A stretch of DNA of 64,000 nt from Gracilaria gracilis (GCA_030374805.1 JARGSG010000004.1:1054001-1118000); one strand, 5' to 3'. Shown: positions 1 through 12,537, numbered from the stretch's first letter. The notes: generated from the sequence alone by a model not told the origin. Translations and numbers: made by a program.

Positions 1-67
1 TTTTCTCTGTCCTCTTAAGGAATATTAATTGTTTGAGGAGTACCGTCCCAGAAGTATAGACAAGTAC

Positions 68-367
68 ATGGAGCCGAAAGGTGTAAACGAAATGGTACAG
101 ATGTTACAGAAGAAGCGAGCCAAAACGACGGAAGAATTGCTGGGTACGGCAAGGGCTGGAAAGAATGATTTTCTTGACAGTACAGAGGGAGTAGCCTTGA
201 ACTGTGAAGCAGCATACGAGTTTGTAAGAAGCAAACTAAAAAGCAGCAAGTACGTCAAAGGGCGCAGAGGCAAAAAAATAGGCGAAAAAGGCCGCCGAGA
301 GAGAGCTCGTAGCTCAACGACGTGCTGCAAATACGGTGAACACAATGAAGCTGGCTTTACGACATAA
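68..367 (+). CDS. Unassigned small ORF, 99 codons
   Basis: An ORF with an ATG at 68 predicts a basic protein of about 99 residues. Its C-terminal half is rich in Lys and Arg (around RGRRGKKIGEKGRRERAR-like sequence). I recognise no domain. The lysine-rich middle and the absence of any open frame downstream fit either the last exon of a gene that starts outside the window or a transposon remnant. The frame also stays open upstream to about 29 without an ATG, so this start is only the first ATG. Low confidence that it is translated. Confidence 0.2.
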   Translation: MEPKGVNEMVQMLQKKRAKTTEELLGTARAGKNDFLDSTEGVALNCEAAYEFVRSKLKSSKYVKGRRGKKIGEKGRRERARSSTTCCKYGEHNEAGFTT

Positions 368-907
368 TGAACGGTGTGGAGATCAGGTTGAGCTGCTGCC
401 TTCCCTAAATGAGCGTTTTCGTTAAGCGCGTACGAGGGTCACCAGAAAGATCTCAAGTTGGTGTCAATAAAGCTGTGGGTACTAGGGGTTTACCCGGACG
501 AATACTATCTACATTAGCACCGCACTTCCCCAGAGACTAGACGGCCATAGACAAATAACAAATAGTGTAGTACCAGAGGAAATCGGTAAGAAACACGTAA
601 GAAAAGCTCCAGAAACCAAATACGATTACAGAATAGTTTGTGTCCATTCCTTTCGAGCAGAAAAATACAAACTCAGTTATGATCAATTACGATGCTGGAA
701 AAACCCGGAAAAAAATTTTCCATTTAAAGTAAGTATAGACGAGAGAAATATAAAACAAAATCGAAACAAACGGGTTCAAAAAGAATTACAGTGAAAAGAG
801 TAAAACAGGATTTATCCGGACACCAGCCACGCTTACAACAGATATTTCTGGATCACCCAGTTAAATAACCCAGTTTTGAGTGCCTCTTTGTCGATGAACC
901 TCCGCGT
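368..907. other. Non-coding stretch, nothing recognised
   Basis: There is no ORF longer than about 60 codons and no terminal repeat or RNA signature that I can identify. The stretch is moderately AT-rich and ends at the candidate SINE. Confidence 0.4.
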
Positions 908-1020
908 TGGCGTGTTGCCTATTGGTCGGGTGGGGTAGGCGAAAATGGGAGTTGGGCGGGAGCTCCCGCCCTTCGCCCAGGTTCAAGCCCCGTTTCGCTT
1001 CAATTCATTTATTTTTAACG
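908..1020 (+). repeat. Candidate tRNA-derived SINE (A and B boxes)
   Basis: At 915-925 TTGCCTATTGG matches the pol III A-box consensus TRGYNNANNGG at all but one position. At 980-990 GGTTCAAGCCC matches the B box GGTTCRANNCC fully. They are 65 nt apart, as in class II tRNAs. GCCTA (917-921) can pair with TAGGC (936-940) like a D-stem. An 18-nt perfect palindrome of GGGCGGGAG and its complement sits at 954-971, where the anticodon or variable arm would be. The flanking acceptor strands do not pair, so a working tRNA is unlikely. The AT-rich tail after 1000 fits a SINE. Confidence 0.35.
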
Positions 1021-1874
1021 AACATTTTCCTCTCTCTATAATAAATATTTGTATCAAAAATTAATTTACACAATCTCTCCTTGTTAATAATCGCTATACA
1101 AGATAAAATATTGTATTTATGGAACTCGATGTGCGCAGACCAAATATTAGCCCCCCAATCCGTTCAAAAATATGTTGCACGAGTAAAACGACGGCGCGTA
1201 CAGATGAACACTATGTCACAAGTTTCGTAGGCTTCCGTTTTCCAATCAATTAACGCCGAGCTAATTGTATACATAGTCGCAACTGCGCGCTCTCTTTCCG
1301 ACCTCCAGCATTTGTCTCTTCGTGAGATTCACCCGTTTTCCGAACTCCGTCTCCTCCTCAGCGTATACCTTCTCCCAAAGCAAAACCAGCATGAACCTCT
1401 TTTTTGCAAGTGAATATTAGACTTGGCGCCTCCGCGCACAGCAAATACGGCGAGGATTCCAAGAATGGTCGCACTCCGGCTGCCTGAACGTGCTGCTCTT
1501 CCGAGGCGTGCTGTTGATAGTTTCAGCCGCCGATGAGGTGGTCATTACGAAATTGTTGCTCCGATCTGCACGGGCTGCGTTAGCCCGCCGCCTTTGCGAC
1601 GGCGTCTTCTTCGAGGACTGGTCGCTTACTGCCTACCGCTTTGTGTAGGACTGCCGACGTAGGGAGGTGGTTCCATCGTCGTGCCATGAGCTATGCGCTA
1701 TATTCATGTGGACCTTGTCGCCGTACCACCGCCGCGCTTGGTGGTGGAACGCGTCCAGATCCTCCCCATGTTTTCGCTCGCAGTCATTTTGCCGGACGTC
1801 GTCATGCTTTTATGCGCATGTCGTATTTGTTTTCCATCACCACCCGTCTGCCCCACGTGCCGTGAGTGCAGATT
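1021..1874. other. Left flank of gypsy element 1, no clear gene
   Basis: AT-rich to about 1250, then more mixed. Three overlapping plus-strand ORFs of 70-77 codons (1641-1905) run into the LTR and have no recognisable domain. If the WD40-like segment at 13330 belongs to a gene, its upstream part would lie here, but I cannot find a matching repeat on this side. Confidence 0.3.
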
Positions 1875-1881
1875 GTGCAGG

Positions 1882-2627
1882 TGTGGTGCAACGCCCTTAG
1901 AATGAGGTTTCGTTTGACTTAGTCATATTCCGACGAGTCGGTCGATCGCCCCTAGTAGGAGGATATGAATAGTAACAACCACTGTAGTGGGAAGGACACG
2001 TGGATTACGGATGAGTCAGGAGGTTGGCCACATACACATGGAACGGGCGCCACGGCGCGTGGGTAATTACCGCTGGGCGTGGGCCTAATTTAGTTAGTTT
2101 ATTTAATTAGTGTTGGCGCGAGCTCACTATTTAGCTCGGCGGCGACCTCGCCGCCGTGCACAGTAAATTTCCCCCAACCAGGATTGGCTCTATACTTCTT
2201 CGCCTTCGGCGGTCATCGACTCCTTCCAGAAGAGGGGCTCCGTTGCCTACGGGTAGTGTATCCTCCCTGCTTCACCTAACAGGACCCATTCGTGGGAGTG
2301 TTTTCCGCTTGTGTCGCGTTCGACCGTGTACAGGGATAACCCCAGTGTTCACCGTAGCCCTTTTGCCCTTCTTTTCCTTCTTTCCATCCCCCGCTCTCGC
2401 GGATTCCTCTTATCTTTTCCTCACTTCCGTGGACTCGTACCTCTCTCGAGGACCCGTTCACCTACACACGTGTTGCCAACACCGATCCTCGCTCAACTCT
2501 GTACGCCCGTCGTGACAGCTTGGCCTCGGCTTACACCCGACTATGTCGTGCCTTGCCAGAGAGGCTCTGTCTGCTGACTACCCTCTTACGGAGGAAGATC
2601 TCGGACGTCTTCGTGGTGTCCTTCTGC
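1882..2627 (+). repeat. 5' LTR of gypsy element 1
   Basis: It aligns with 12585-13329 at a nearly constant offset of 10703 with almost no gaps. It starts TGTGGTG. The right border is approximate because the last 15 bases are poorly matched and no canonical CA end is visible. It contains a C/T-rich stretch around 2360-2430. Confidence 0.85.
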
Positions 2628-2765
2628 CTCTGGCGTTACACTACAAAGTGGTCTCCTGACTTAGAAGCGGATATTTGGTTTAACACGTACTCGTGTGTGT
2701 CTTCCCTCTTTGAGGTTTCGTTTCTACTTCTGGAAGTTTTACGTTGCATGGTTGGTTGAGAAATC

Positions 2766-4660
2766 ATGTCTCGAAAACCGTCTGAGACGGAAGCTGCGGT
2801 TACTCGCAGTCGTACCCACAGTGGTGGTGTCCCTGGGGATGATCGGTTCGTCTCACGCATCTTCAGGCGTGCTGGCTCCACCCTTGGTGTGAATAATCCG
2901 TCCAAGACGTCGGGCCAACAACCGGGCGCACAGGACACTTCCCTTTGCCCCGTTGCTTCCCCCTACTGATGGTGCCGGACCGGCCCCGGCCGTTGCTGCC
3001 ACATCTTCGTCTGCTACGGCTACACCCGCGGCCGCGGTGGTTTAGCCCCATCTAGAGAAGGACAACAACACACTCCAGGGTACAGCTCTAGACGAGCAGT
3101 TTCGTCAGCTGCGCACTGCTCACAACTCCCTTGTAGGGGTGGTCAACATTCTACGCCAACAGGCGGGAGACTCCCCTGCAACGGGTATTTCTGAGGATCT
3201 TCGTACATTACGGTCCGACGTCAACAAAATGTTGGAGTGCTTTGGTCAACCCGCCGCCTTCGTAGGAGGAATTCAGGACCGGTTTGATCGTGTAAGAGAC
3301 CGCCTGGAGATGTTGGAGCAAACCATTCCTATGGATCCTGCCACTCCGGCGGAGCCGGTCGCTGTATCGCACAGGGCCAAGAACTCAGCACGCGAGAAGA
3401 ACCGCCGCAGGCGGAAGGGCCAACAGGACGATCAAGGTTCAGACTCGTCGACTTCGTCGAATCCAGACCCGAACAATTCGGACAATGCTGACTCGTCAGA
3501 TTCGTCGTCTGACAAAGACCGTGCTATACAGGCGTCACGCTCTAAGCGGTCTGCAGTCACGCACGGTGCGGTTCGTGCTCGTACAAAAGGTCGGAAGCAC
3601 GCGGGCTTGAAAGTTTTGAAGCCCACCAACCCTCTCTACGAGAAGCTGTTGTCATACCGGTATTACCGTTTGGAAGACTCCTATTTGGATCGAACACCCC
3701 GTAGTACGGGCAAGGTGAAGGACTGCATCAAACGGATGCAGCTCTCGCTTCGTAACTAGTTGTTCAATGGAGAAGACCCAATCTTGGTGCTAGATTTTCT
3801 CGCCCGCTTCGTCGCGGAAGCCGATATACTTGGGATGAATGAGGGGCAGGCCTACATTTCCTTACCGTATTTCTTACGTGGTGTGGGCGAGGACCAGTAT
3901 CACTCTGTAAGAGGTTCTTCGCGGGCCTCCGAAGGAGGGGTTACTTGCTGGCCCGAAGCGGTGCAATACCTGCTACGGTCATACGCCACGAATGGTGCCA
4001 TTCAGTCGGCGATACTCGCTTTGCGAGACACACGTCAACGCTCAGGCGAGACAGAAACCGATTTTTCGGTACGCCTGAACAAGGCTTTCCACCGTTGTGG
4101 TAATGTCAACCCCGCTACAGAGCGTTGTAGGATGTTCATCGACGGACTCGACCCGGCTATCCGGACTTTGGTCGCCCGCTATCGCGTGCACAGGAGGAAG
4201 ATCACCTACCTGGAGCTCATCCAGTATGCAAGAGCCCAAGGTGACTCCCTCCTCGCCAGAGCTCCGAGTACTCGGTCTAAGACCACCAAGGCGTTGTTGA
4301 TGGAAATGAAATCTCCATCTCTATCGCTCGTCGCGGATGAAGCACCTCCGAAGGAGTACGATAACGTCCAGCTCGCCCACGGCGATATTGCCTCCATTCC
4401 GACAACGGACCTCCCGTCGACGACGGACGCCTCCTTCGAGACCGCCCAGGAAGGCACCGTGCTTTATGCCGATGCCCCTCGAGTTCTCGGGCCTTACAAC
4501 CCGTACTCGAACGGGGAAACCCGCTTCCAACGACCAGGATGGCAGGACAGTTGCCCAGCGGGACGTTTCACGGATAACCGGAGTGGGACCCTTCTACAGG
4601 GTAGGAAAGCATTGATAGCGCTGATATGCCATCTCTGCTATACCCATGGTCACACGTAAC
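2766..4660 (+). pseudogene. gag region of element 1 (fossil)
   Basis: Encodes Gag, the structural protein that packages element RNA. The N-terminal part is low-complexity and charged, with a Ser/Asp-rich block near 3430-3510. The middle (about 3770-4260) matches the gag capsid-like region of element 2 (50154-51278) motif for motif, for example GSSRASEGGVTCWPEAVQ and AVQYLLRSYAT. The C-terminal end has the start of a CCHC zinc knuckle (CHLCYTHGH). This reading frame precedes pol, as in other gypsy elements. Broken. Confidence 0.8.
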
Positions 4661-5048
4661 CCCAGTGCCTCCTTTCCCTGAGAGACCTGGGCAAGGTGAC
4701 GGTGAACTATGAGGCCCTCACTCCAGAGGAGAAGCGTTCCGTCCCAATGACGTCGTATCTCCGGTCCAAGACGGACTTTGCCCACGTCGTACCGACAGCG
4801 CCGCCATACCAGCGTGCTCCGTCACAGCCGGCTACTCCAATAGCACCGGTACACCGCGTCGTGGACGACCCACACAACGCTGTTGCGGGACCCCGAGACC
4901 AACGTGCCAAAGCACTCGTGGTCGAGGAACCTGAGCAGCCGCCGCAGGCGAAAGCCCAGGGAAACTAAACGAGGGAGTCTCCCATTCGGGAGAGACGTCC
5001 TCAGAGCAGAGGCTTTCGACGTCCGAGGCGACGCCGCCTCGCTCCCCG

Positions 5049-8000
5049 GTGGAGATCCTTTCGAGTAAAGACACCGCTGACGCGGACTCGGAACACTTGG
5101 GTGTTCTCCGTCGACCGTGGATACGAGTAAAGAAAAACCGGTTCCCGGATAGAGTCCTCGTGATGGGCAAGCGTAACTATAAAGTTTACGCCGACCTTGG
5201 CCTCAGTACCCAGTTTATGGTGCGCATTCTCACGGTATTAGACACCAGTGCAGGGCCGAACTTTATCGTGGAGTCCCTCCTGCCACCGCTGGTGCGGACA
5301 CGTATTCGCCGCGAAGCGACGCCCGAAGTCGCGGACGCGAATAACAACCCGTTAACAACGGTGGGTACAATCGACTTCGTCGTGAGTTTGGGGACCTCCG
5401 TGGTCAAGCTCGACTTTGTGGTATGTCGGTCATTGGCTGCCCCAGTTATTTTGGGATGTGAATACTGCTACAGATTCGTCGACGCAATCAGACCCCGCCT
5501 CAGGCGTGTGGAATTCGAAAACAATTCGTCGGTCCCGATAGTTTGTCGGCCGCTGAAGCGTGCATCGAAAGTTCCACTACCTGCTGCGCAGGAACCACCA
5601 CCGGCGACTCATGAGTCGACAAAAATCCGCGTTGCAGCGTCGGTATGCATTCCTCCAGAATCCCAAGTAGTGGTGCAGGGCCATTCCCGTCAACACGGCC
5701 TTCGGGTTATTCAACCCATTTCCTCGTTGTACGAGAAGTATCATCTCGCAGTGGCGAACGGTGTTGCACAGGTGTCACCAAATGCTCCTTTCCAGATACT
5801 TGTTGCCAATCTTGGCAACAACCCCCAGTATCTGGTAAAGAACCAAGTCATTGAATCGGTCACACCGCACCCACTCGCGATGCTCCCTACCCGAATGACG
5901 GCTGCCGATGTCCTCGGTTTGGTTTCCTCAAAAGAGGGCGACAATCCGGGACAACCCGAAGCTCCGTCTAAGGAGGGGGAATATATTCCCGTCACAACTC
6001 CGGTTTCAACGGAGGAATTGCCGAGTGACTCGGAAACCGCGCCTGCACCTGCATCCGATACGGAACATGGCCCAACGAGCTATGACCGGATTGATCCCGT
6101 GAAGGCTCTTAAGGAGCTTGATCTCGGCCACGTGCCGGAATCACGCCGTGAACGTCTGAGACACATGTTACGGGAAGTTACCTCAATGTGGGATGGATAT
6201 CTTGGTGAGATAAATACAACGGAACACCGGATTGATTTGCTACCGGACGCGCGACCCGTTTCGCAACCCCCTTACAGGGCAGGACCGAAGGCTCAGGAAG
6301 AGGAGCAGTTCCAAGTGGACAAGATGCTCCGCGCAGGCGTAATTGAGCCCGCTCAGTCACCCTGCGCGTCCCCAGTAGTACTGGAAATCAAGGCCGACGG
6401 AACCTGGAGGTTCTGTGTCGACTACCGCCGGCTCAATGCCGTGACGATCAGGGACACGTACCCAATCCCTCGCATGGATGAGTGCATCGATTCGCTCGGA
6501 AACGCAACCGTATTCACGGCATTGGACGCCAATTGCGGATATTGGCGAGTCCCCGTAAGAGAGGAAGACCGCGACAAGACCGCGTTTGTACGCCACTCTG
6601 GATCTTTCCGCTTCAAGCGTATGCCTTTTGGCCTCACCAACGCCCCCGCTATATTTCAGCGTGCTATCGACATCTTGTTGAACCGCTTTAAGTGGCGGAC
6701 GTGTCTAGTCTACCTAGATGACATAATTGTCTTCTCCAGTAATCTGGACGATCATCTCACTCACGTAAGAGAGGTAATGACCACACTGCGTGACGCAGGA
6801 ATTTCCCTCAAGCTGAGGAAGTGTGAATTCTTCACAGACACCGTGAAGTACCTGGGCCATGTTATCCGTCCAGGACGGCTGTCGATCGAAGAAGCTCGAG
6901 TGAAGTCCCTTGCCAAGGCGAAGGAACCGCGAACCCAAACGGAATTGCGCTCCTTCTTGGAATTGGTCAACGTCTACCGACGGTTCGTTCCGAATTTCTC
7001 GGATATTGCGGCACCCCTCAACGCACTACTGCGAAAAGGCCAGCCACCGAAACGGGTACCCTTCACGCCTGTCGAGACAGAGGCGTTTAACTCCTTGAAG
7101 TAGGCTGTCACATCTGCTCAGATTCTATCGTTGCCAAAACCAGGACTACCGTACTCCGTGGACACGGATTAGAGCGACTACCAAGTGGGTTGCGCTCTTT
7201 TCCAAACTACCTCCGAAGGGGAACATAAGCCCATTGGTTACTGGTCGCGTTCGCCCAATGTTCATGAACGGAATTACTCCGTTTCGGAGAAAGAGTGCCT
7301 CGCCGTTGTGTGAGCTCTGGCAACTCTTCGCCCCTATCTTATGGGAGTGCACTTTACCGTGTACATGAACCATTCCTCGTTGAGGTGGTTAATGAACATC
7401 TCCGACCCGTCGGGACGTCTCATGCGATGGAGGCTCTGCCTACCAGAATTCGACTTTCAAGTCGTGTATAAGAAGGGAGCGCTGAACACGCAAGCCGACG
7501 CACTGTCGAGGTTACCCACGAATGGGGAAGCCCTCCCCTCGGGAGACGATGAGATCCCTTGCTTCGTCGCTGACGAGGTGGACACGGAAGATCCGGAAGG
7601 TGAACTCGACGTTCGGCCAGAAGACTGGGAATTTGACGATGAATTGAACGAACTACTCGTGGCAAGCGAGAATGAGGCTCACAAGCTTCTACCGGGGAAT
7701 TTTGTCCCGGTAACACCGGAGGAAATGATCCGAGAACAGCATGGCGACCCGTTCTGCGTGAACATTCGTGCCCGTTTAAACGGTGGTGCCGTCCTCCCGT
7801 TTGAGGTTAACGACATCGGATATCTCATAAGAATGGTCGAGTCTAACCCACAAGTGGTGGTCCTTCACACGCTGCAAACGCGGGCACTCCAACTATCGCA
7901 TTACGCGAAGCTGGATGGCTACGCAGGTGGAAGGAAGTTATACCTAACCCTGAAAAGGGACTTCTACTGGCCCGCCATGGCGGTCGATTGCTACGCAAGA

Positions 8001-9395
8001 GTGCGTGTCTGCACTGAGTGCGCGAAAAACCGGGTGAAGCTCCGGAAGAACTCAAAGAAGGTGAGTCTATTCCCCTCAAAAGCGCCCCTCGAGTTCCTCG
8101 CAATCGATATACTCGGACCACTTTTGACGACCAGGAGAGGCCATAAATTCTTACTTGTTATTACGGATCGCTTCTCGAAACTGGTTCGGACTGTACCTCT
8201 GAAGAGGATAACCGCATTCACGGTCGCCCAGGCCTTCGTGAGGCACTGGATTTTGTCTACGGTCCTCCTGTTGAAGTACTCTCCTATAACGGGAAACAGT
8301 TCGCATCGCGGTTTTTCCAGGATGTATGTCGCATCCTGGATGTAAAAAACCTGTTCACTACAACCTATTATCCCCAGTGTAATGGGCAAGTCGAACAGTT
8401 TAACCGGAAGATGCTAGCATCTCTCCGTTCTTACGTGGCCGATCACCCAAAGACATGGGACCTGTACACTGACGCGCTGACGTTAGCGTACAACACGCAG
8501 GTACATAGAATTATCGGTGTTTCACCGTTCGAGTTAGTACTCTCCCCTACCTCCGCCAGTTGCGTTGGAATCACAGCCTACGCTGGGTAATTTCCCCTCT
8601 GTGGGTGACTACTGCCAGAAATGGAAGACCTGGCTAACCAAGTTAGTCCCCGCCGCTCGCCAGTCCATGGCGAGAGCTCAAGCCGCTTACAAGCGTGACT
8701 TCGATGCTCGCTTGCGAGGAAGGACAACGCCGCCAATCAAGGGGGGCAACTACGTCTTCGTACGGAAGGAATACTATAATCCTGAAAAGGAGAAGCGCCA
8801 TAAGCTCTCGCCAGTGGCGGAGGGACCGTTCAAGGTAATCTCCGCCACGGAGGACACAGTGGTACTGGACATAAAGGACACGCATGAGCGGATCTCCCGC
8901 GACCGCGTAGTCTTTGCTCCGCCACCCTCGTCCGAGGTCATACTAGCACCTGCCAGCCCCGTGTCGACGGAATTAGCTACCTCCGAGACAATCGTGTTGA
9001 ATCGCCCTGTGTTTCTACCACACCCGAATCAGGGACTGTCCGACCTTCCGATGGCATCGAGCAAACCGACGACATCGGACCACATCCCTGGCCATACTGG
9101 CCAGTCAACAACTCAACCCGCTCGTGGGGACGCTACCCGCCCTGCGGAACTCTCAATCCCATCTCCCGCCGCTCCGTCTAAGGAGGGGGAGGAGGTCACT
9201 TCTGCTGAAGGTAAATCGCCGTCGCAACGGGAAGAAGACATCCTTGGTACACGGCAAGCTGCTGCCACACCGAAAATTCCGTCAGACACGCCGCTGCAGG
9301 CGGAGGAGCTACACGCTGAAATGGACAGAACAACCACACCCTTGCCCAAGGCGACCCGTGACCGTGTCCGGGTATCAGCTCAGCTGGGATATTAG
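5049..9395 (+). pseudogene. pol region of element 1 (fossil): PR-RT-RH-IN
   Basis: Aspartic protease motif (VLDTSAG) near 5240. A reverse transcriptase with MPFGLTNAP near 6620 and the catalytic YLDDII near 6710. RNase H sequence around 7140-7500 (DALSRLP at its end). Integrase zinc-binding segment near 7890-8040 and catalytic core near 8090-8440 (FLAIDILGP). The GPF-type C-terminal integrase module is near 8790-8900 (HKLSPVAEGPFKVIS). The order is typical of Ty3/gypsy. Two identical purine-rich 20-mers sit in the PR-RT linker (5961-5980) and after integrase (9171-9190). Broken. Confidence 0.9.
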
Positions 9396-9617
9396 GAACC
9401 AACCCCACCGGGGACGGCTCCGAACAATCGGTCGCACGCGCCCACCGCAACGGCGGACGCGGCGCTGAAACCCACCGCTGGACGCGGGAAGGCAACCCCT
9501 GTACAAAGGGAGGACGACACCGCAAGGCCACGCACGGTTGCAGACGTTCCGAGTGTCTCGGTAGACCCTGGAATCGTTGCCAGACGGAAACCGGTCACCC
9601 GGGATGATGTTCGCGTC

Positions 9618-10391
9618 ATGGACGGCGAGGACACGCCGTTCAGGGCGGAAATTTCACAAGTAATGGGTGCGGCTCGCGCTGCACCCAGCACTGCTGGAAG
9701 TCCCACCAGGAGCCCGGAGTCACCGGAAGTAACCGTTGGGAACGGATCGCCACGGCGCGGCCACGTGGCACGCGCCGGAAAGGACACCCTGTCCAGGGAG
9801 GCGGATCGCCCCACGGCGCCCCACGGCCACAGGTCAGTGAAGTCACGTGCAAGCACGGAGGGCGCGCGTGGTGCTGCACCACTCGCAGGGCAACGCGGGA
9901 AAGCCGGGACGAGCTCTTCAGAACCACCTTCAGTACGGTTTGAATCACGCATACTTGCTGTTGGCCCCGAAGCACGCAGACTTGCGGTTCGCCCTGAAGC
10001 ACGTGGACTTGCGGCTCGCCCCGAAGCACGCAGACTTGCGGTGCGCACACCGGAACACCCACCTCCACGGAGGACCACCCGGTCAACCGCGACGAGCGTA
10101 TCGATACCCGACTCGGGAAATTCCCCTTCGCAGAGCGATAAGCGCACAGCCGTGACGACGACTCGGCAAGGCCGGCAGGTGTACTTACAAGAGTACATCG
10201 TCGAACGAATTGTCGGGCATTCCTGGAATCAGGATGGTATACTACGCTACCACGTTCGTTGGTACGGGTATGATCCGGCTCAGGACACCGCCGAGCCGAT
10301 CGAGCATCTCCCACGTTCAAAGGTGGTTCAGTATCACTGTCGAACGGGAACAGCCCCACCAGCTACGCTGGGAAGTGCCCGAGTGGAATGA
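9618..10391 (+). pseudogene. C-terminal pol linker and chromodomain of element 1
   Basis: A low-complexity linker rich in Pro, Ala and Arg is followed at about 10180-10345 by a chromodomain. The segment reads EYIVERIVGHS, then YHVRWYGYD, then EPIEHLPRSKVVQYH. This keeps the aromatic and W-x-G pattern of the family, which in chromoviruses is thought to steer integration to chromatin with methylated histone tails. Three copies of a 27-bp unit (9 residues, like RPEARRLAV) lie in the linker near 9955-10040. Confidence 0.85.
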
Positions 10392-11265
10392 TGGAATCGT
10401 CGCAACGGGAAGAGTTGAAGAGAACACGTCATGAACGGGATGATGTCACCGCTCGCGCGCTCATATCCCGACCACGGTCGTGCATATTGTTTCGCGAACA
10501 AACTCCAAAGGGGTTTTCACCCAGCTTGCTTGTAATCACATGGCAAGCATGGTTTTACCTTTTGGAAGGGTGTGCATTTCCGCGCGCACCGCGTAAATAG
10601 CCGGTTCACAACCGAGAACTACAAACACACGTCTTGGACGGGAAAGTCCTACAAACAGGTGGTTTATTTGGTGCTACTCGAACCCAGTCTTACTGGTTGT
10701 TGTCACTCCCCTCGTTGGAAGGTTTGACCTCGCCAAGGCGTTGCACAAGTGCGTCCTACATCGCGGCCATATCGCCGGTCGCCGTGTCGGCGCCGAGACC
10801 CACTCCGCGGAGGAACTGGGCCACGATCTCACCTGGGTTCGCCCCCATTCAGGGAGTACTTCCATCAGCCGCCGTGGTGGTCGGAGCAGCCGAAACCGAA
10901 GCTGACGCTGACACCCCAGCAGTGGGCTCAGACTTCTGTGGTACAGTTTCGTCATCCTCCGGAGGAGTGCCGACAACCATCAAGTCGTCATCACCGCCCG
11001 CCGCGTCGGGTTCATTGTCCAAAATGGGTTCGTTGTCCCCGCTTGAGCGGTAGTAGTCGTCTGAATCGACGAACCCAATTGGGTGACCTATTGGGATCTC
11101 CCTCGGAGCATTCCGGAGTTCAGCCGCTTCGCTAGCAGAAACCTCCCGTTGTTCCCACGGATCGAAATAGATGAAGTCTCACGCCAAAGCGGTATTGCAC
11201 CCCATGCCTGAGCCGTGTCTCCCACCACCGGTGAGCCTGCCGCTCTGCTCGATCGGGACCGTTTT

Positions 11266-12537
11266 CTAGTCGACACTGTCGAGGTAGTCGAGAAGCTCAA
11301 GAACTTCTTCTTCGTTAGCCTGACCCCCAATGGGGATGGTGAGATCTAGTTGACGGATACCAGCCCGCACGCGCGGAGGAAGGCACCACAGTCGGTACTG
11401 GTCGTAGGCCTCGTTGAGGGTATAGGCCGCAGCGCGGACGGCCCACTCGGTGACTACAACCGTCCAGAGCCCGCTACGCGAATCCGTAAGGAGGTGTGAC
11501 CCTAAATAGGTGAACACCGGGAGCAGCTCTATGTAGCACCCCCGGCATGCCTCGAGCTGAGCCCAACAGGCTGGCAGGGGGACGTACCTACCTTGTCGGT
11601 GAGCGGGAGCGATGCGCTTTACTTCCACGTTTTAGTACGGAATGAAGTACCCGAACCGGGAATGGCAGCGATGCTCAAAGCGGATAAAGTCCTGAAAGAA
11701 GGCGGATCGGTAACGACGCGCACGGTAGCGGAATTCGGCCCGAATGATCGGCTTCTGCCAGAAAAGGGCTTCCTGCCGGACAGCCAGGAATCCCCGCCAA
11801 GCGAAGGTCTCTATCGGCGACAGCCGGTCGCAATAGCCCATCTCCCCGCGAGTGCGGTAGTGTTCGATATCGAACCTCATCTCTCGTGGGATGGGGAACT
11901 CGAATGGAGCCCGGTTTGGCCGTTGGTACCCGATCCGCACAAGCGCTGCTTGAGCCTGAGCTTGGGACTCGCCCGCATAGGGGAGAAACTGGTGCGCAGG
12001 CACGGCAACACGCCGGCGCCAATCCCACGAAGTGGTAACCATTGCCAGCAAGTCCCCGGGGAGGTGCTTGTTGGCGTCGGTATACTGAGAAATCAGCTCT
12101 TCGTCGAACACCGAGATTGGGTGAAACCACTGCGCAAGCCGGAGGCGCATCGCGCCTTGCCGATTGTTCGGGTTGAGCCCCACAAGGGAGTCGTAAGGTG
12201 GCCAAGTGCCACCCGCCCCGGAGCCTGTGGACGCCCCTGCTTGGGAAGGAATCGCTACCGTCCCGGACGGAAGACCACGTTTCGCACCGGACTGTTGCCC
12301 GCTTTGCGGTAAGGGCACGGAACGGAATCCCGTGAATCCCCCGGTGGAGGGTTGTTGGTTGCCGCTCATAGTAAGGTCGACGACAGGAGTCGGAGGAGGA
12401 AGGTCGCTGGTAACCGAGGTGTCGGGGGAAGGTGTTGGAGCGATGGAGACTGCAAAAGCAGGAGTGCGCGTTGATGGCGGAAGGGAGATTTCCCGCAAGC
12501 CGGACGAGGGCGTGCTTTTATCCCCCATGAGTGTCAT
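11266..12537 (-). pseudogene. Opposite-strand ORF of element 1 (asORF), unknown function
   Basis: This ORF runs against gag-pol, between the chromodomain and the 3' LTR, with its first ATG only about 50 bp from the LTR edge. A transcript for it would have to start in or near the 3' LTR on the other strand. The N-terminal 70 residues are Pro/Ser/Thr-rich. Conserved blocks follow, shared with 29879-31674 and 55551-57031: SVPLPQSG, LPGDLLA, RRRVAVPA, AEFRY, RQGRYVPLP, TEWAVRAAAY, EAYDQYRLW. No known domain, membrane segment or zinc finger is visible, so an envelope role is not supported. Some plant Tat/Grande-type elements are known to carry opposite-strand ORFs. Homology to those is not established here. 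Broken. Confidence 0.75.

Noticed and set aside
908-1000. Functional tRNA gene
   Set aside because: A and B boxes fit, but the acceptor strands do not pair and the T-stem is poor.
11593-12312. Plus-strand ORF of 239 codons in gypsy element 1
   Set aside because: It mirrors the conserved opposite-strand ORF. Only the minus-strand reading shares motifs with elements 2 and 3.
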